From UBA5072 sp041737175 (GTDB lineage Bacteria; Bacteroidota; Bacteroidia; Bacteroidales; UBA10428), in the NCBI GenBank assembly GCA_041737175.1, contig JBGSSF010000006.1, forward strand, positions 66,031-130,030: DNA of 64,000 nucleotides. Direction: 5' to 3'. Below are positions 62,201-64,000 of the stretch, one piece after another; position 1 is the stretch's first letter, and every line of letters begins with the position of its first letter. The translations under genes and the position numbers were made by a program. The notes beneath the pieces were generated by a model, which was not told the DNA's origin, searched no databases, and saw only the letters and a program-made list of their open reading frames with translations.

Positions 62201-64000
62201 CAGATCAAAGGTGTCCTGCTCATGGAACACTTCAACGTCTGCTATATTGTAAATCGTCTCATAGGCTAACTTAACAGGCTGCAGGGAGCGTGTTACTGAA
62301 CTGGTCGCTATGGATGGCCGCAAAGAGGTGCAAATTGTATCCCTGAGCGGTGTGAGGCTGACTTTTGGCACGGGTTCTACCCATATCCTGACCGTATCCG
62401 CCATTCCGGGGCACTTTTCCAGCTCGGAATCGGCATATCTTGCATAGGGAGTGATGACAAACAATACGAGTTTTGCTGTATCTGTAGAGTTGGTGAGCAC
62501 ATCCGTGAGATTAGCGCCGTTAATTAATGCATTTCCTGAACCAGGCAAAACGTTGACTCCATAGGGTATTACAGTCTGATACCGGAAAAGCACAGGTCTT
62601 GTGGGACTACTGATACTGTTAAGATCAATACTGACAAGTTCCCCTGAGCACAGTGTATCGCTATCAGGCGTGCCATCTACAGTAACCGTGGGCTCTATCC
62701 ATACATCCACGTTTATTGCCGTGCCCGGACAGTTGTTCGTGTTATGCTCGTTGATGGGCCAGGGTGTGATTGTATAGGTCACCTTCTGGGCTATATCGGT
62801 ATCGTTGTTCAGCGTCTGCTGGATCGATGTGCCGATGTTCTGTCCAGTGGCATCGCTGTCCGTCTCTCCCGTTACATCCGGGTTATCGGTCACCGTCCAG
62901 GTGTATCGTATGCCGTTGGTCGTGGTGTTATCACTGGTTACAGGAATATCGGTGGTGCCGCCGTTGCAGATTGTATCAGCGGTGGCTGCGATTGTAACCG
63001 TGGGCTCTATCCATACATCCACGTTTATTGCCGTGCCCGGACAGTTGTTCGTGTTATGCTCGTTGATGGGCCAGGGGGTTATCGTGTAGGTAATCTTCTG
63101 GGCAACATCGGTATTATTGTTCAGGGTCTGCTGGATCGATGTGCCGATGTTATGTCCAGTTGCATCGCTGTCCGACTCTCCCGTCACATCCGGGTTATCG
63201 GTCACCGTCCAGGTGTACCGTATGCCGTTGGTCGTTGTGTTATCACTGGTCACCGGGATGTCGGTGGTGCCTCCGTTGCAGATCGTATCGGCCGTGGCGG
63301 CGATTGTGACTGTGGGCTCTATCCATACATCCACGTTTATTGCTGTGCCCGGACAGTTGTTCGTGTTATGCTCATTCACCGGCCAGGGGGTTATCGTGTA
63401 GGTAATCTTCTGGGCTACATCGGTACCGTTGTTCAGGGTCTGCTGGATCGATGTGCCGATGTTTTGTCCTGTGGCATCGCTGTCCGATTCTCCCGTCACA
63501 TCCGGGTTGTCGGTTACCGTCCAGGTGTAACGTATGCCGTTGGTTGTTGTGTTATCAATGGTTACAGGAATATCGGTGATGCCACCGTTGCAAATCGTAT
63601 CGGATGTTGCGGCAATGGTAACCGTGGGTTCTATCCATACATCCACGCTGACCGGGATACCCGGACAGTTGTTCGTATTGTGCTCGTTGATGGGCCAGGG
63701 GGTGATTGTATAGGTCACCCTCTGTGCTACATCGGTGTTGTTGTTCAGCGTCTGCTGGATCGATGTGCCGATGATCTGTCCCGTTGCATCGCTGTCCGTC
63801 TCTCCTGTTACGTCCAGATTGTCGGTTACCGTCCAGGTGTAACGTATGCCGTTGGTTGTTGTGTTATCACTGGTTACAGGAATGTCGGTGGTTCCTCCGT
63901 TGCAGATCGTATCGGCTGTTGCGGCGATTGTGACTGTGGGCTCTATCCATACATCCACGTTTATTGCTGTGCCCGGACAGTTGTTCGTGTTATGCTCGTT
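59234..64000 (-). CDS. Giant SprB-like surface adhesin, T9SS type B cargo (N-terminus beyond window)
   Basis: The frame is open to the right edge, so only the C-terminal about 1590 residues are present. From the edge inward there are four 104-residue PKD-like repeats plus a partial one, then two more divergent PKD-like units (to about 62060). About ten SprB-like repeats follow (59560-62060), each with a C-x-G-x-x-D/N-G-x-I start and G-G-x-x-P-Y-x-Y-x-W core (for example SCHGNDGTIAPILSGGTPPY). The C-terminus (59234-59560) is a T9SS type B sorting domain (TPNYDNANDTWDISYI, IQVYDQLGNLVYRC, WNGEDLKGRALPVDSYYF, GIVTIIR). It is probably a gliding or attachment adhesin exported with the adjacent PorP/SprF protein. 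Confidence 0.93.
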   Translation of the reverse strand, partial: NEHNTNNCPGTAINVDVWIEPTVTIAATADTICNGGTTDIPVTSDNTTTNGIRYTWTVTDNLDVTGETDSDATGQIIGTSIQQTLNNNTDVAQRVTYTITPWPINEHNTNNCPGIPVSVDVWIEPTVTIAATSDTICNGGITDIPVTIDNTTTNGIRYTWTVTDNPDVTGESDSDATGQNIGTSIQQTLNNGTDVAQKITYTITPWPVNEHNTNNCPGTAINVDVWIEPTVTIAATADTICNGGTTDIPVTSDNTTTNGIRYTWTVTDNPDVTGESDSDATGHNIGTSIQQTLNNNTDVAQKITYTITPWPINEHNTNNCPGTAINVDVWIEPTVTIAATADTICNGGTTDIPVTSDNTTTNGIRYTWTVTDNPDVTGETDSDATGQNIGTSIQQTLNNDTDIAQKVTYTITPWPINEHNTNNCPGTAINVDVWIEPTVTVDGTPDSDTLCSGELVSIDLNSISSPTRPVLFRYQTVIPYGVNVLPGSGNALINGANLTDVLTNSTDTAKLVLFVITPYARYADSELEKCPGMADTVRIWVEPVPKVSLTPLRDTICTSLRPSIATSSVTRSLQPVKLAYETIYNIADVEVFHEQDTFDLNPGYVLIDSIVNHSTIPQQVTFITYPYLTGIFGERKCAGIPDTSFVWVAPKLRIVTDTVSTWVGGRNIRCNGQNNGFIRLNPEGGMSAFAGYNDNNLTYSWNSGWKVTKDITNLYAGNYNVRVSDKLQCMDDSLFVLTQPLKLLSQIDVIDTLSCHGNDGTIAPILSGGTPPYRICWGTLPNDYFLDAPACQDTLINVMDGQYEITVLDTNGCIANSSILLQQPQAFTIYVAPYNVSGQYEIRCNGENSGAILSQNTKGTMLTYHWTSTNGMDTTFTNSDGINLLQNLPAARYTLNYTDVEECSGLFIQDMTQPEPLSLDQVTLSSYSGIYNVSCFNSEDGRIELNDIQGGHAYAPYSYNWDVVSGPGTVNSSARNQVNLAPGLYTVTVSDSFNCAVADTFELTAPGEIAISADLSSSVAGGYNLNCFGESTAYIKLQASGGGTSEFHYAWDHTTSTSNELYDLPSGEYRVTVTDGLGCQERDTIVLNQPSKLEIDSVGLSDYKGYGIRCRGGSDGSIFIGISGGAPGYLFDWIANGTPLLQDTAYIENLTGGNYGLTLTDANNCQISWSGSLTEPPAMDLIIEAKNVNCTGTVLGSAQAEISGGITPYNYSWDNGAVTPNLSGLATGIYVLTVLDDNLCEVTGTATIEQNTGVLIDIQVTEPVSCHQSTDGELRAVPSGGVGPYTYAWLDGPFSQSYAGLGEGNYTVTVNDDEGCTGTQSIFLDDPDPLSIVFTVTDALCFGSSDGMAGLGALGGTGTYTYYWNSIPVNGNEVDGLKAGNYTLRVVDTENCDADTLVMIQQPDKLHIAIDAFNTVYPFCPDWQNGAMAVTVTGGHPAYQFDWGDLYPDDTDSILNDIKEGSYTVSVMDNNHCQADTTFRLTAQNSSCLGIPTAFTPNYDNANDTWDISYITEEGDEASFHEVYPNGVIQVYDQLGNLVYRCTGGCPEAWNGEDLKGRALPVDSYYFIIEMNTGDDKGPLKGIVTIIR
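62690..64000. repeat. Four-plus copies of a 312-bp coding repeat
   Basis: A start element GGGCTCTATCC (or GGGTTCTATCC) recurs at 62690, 63002, 63314, 63626 and 63938, exactly 312 bp (104 codons) apart. Each unit encodes a PKD-like domain beginning TVTIAATADTICNGGTTDIP. Units differ at only a few residues, such as TDNPDVTGES versus TDNLDVTGET. The array continues off the window edge, so copy number is unknown. Confidence 0.95.

Noticed and set aside
61000..63400. Plus-strand open frames across the adhesin gene (for example 62770-62997 and 63117-63401)
   Set aside because: They repeat with the 312-bp period and are antisense shadows of the adhesin repeats.

Overview
This window comes from a member of the Bacteroidota, most likely an uncultured or lightly described relative of the Bacteroidales/Marinilabiliales. 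The evidence is a PorP/SprF-type protein beside a SprB-like giant adhesin, T9SS-type C-terminal sorting domains, a trimeric Bacteroidetes-style succinate dehydrogenase/fumarate reductase, an exonuclease-fused DnaE, and -33/-7 promoters of the TTG...TAnnTTTG type. There is no phage, insertion sequence or CRISPR array. Gene density is high and no gap exceeds about 230 bp.

Left part (1-14.7 kb). After the tail of a DUF4139 protein and a nitroreductase, nine tightly packed genes (1358-13317) form the most unusual system here. In order they are a CheR methyltransferase, a membrane GAF/PAS sensor with no kinase domain, a second CheR, a receiver-less CheB methylesterase, a membrane GAF protein, a membrane GAF/PAS/PP2C phosphatase (SiaA-like), a SiaB-like kinase, a SiaC-like phosphoprotein, and a TerB/FHA-like/ABC/permease fusion. 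No MCP, CheA or diguanylate cyclase is present. I read it as a signalling island that combines protein methylation and a Sia-type phospho-switch with an ABC transporter as likely output. A lipoprotein and a small secreted protein follow.

Middle part (14.7-45.1 kb) is mostly housekeeping: thioredoxin, DNA polymerase III alpha, a thioredoxin-like lipoprotein, an AlbA-domain protein, a TPR membrane protein abutting tRNA-Ala(GGC), HflX, aspartate-semialdehyde dehydrogenase, a lamin-tail T9SS cargo protein, a second and degenerate SiaB homologue, sdhCAB, two tail-to-tail aminopeptidase P genes with a short tandem array between them, a CPBP protease, DusB, NadB, GlyRS, and an aldo/keto reductase with a twin-arginine signal. 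Two small exported proteins follow.

Right part (45.2-64 kb). A one-directional surface-polysaccharide operon (45238-58050) carries two GT4-like and one GT2-like glycosyltransferases, UDP-GlcNAc 2-epimerase, a bi-domain oxidoreductase, a methyltransferase, a probable helical-barrel protein, a flippase and YfhO. Facing it are a PorP/SprF protein and a giant adhesin. The adhesin has exact-period 312-bp PKD-like repeats and about ten SprB-like repeats, ends in a T9SS type B signal, and runs off the right edge.
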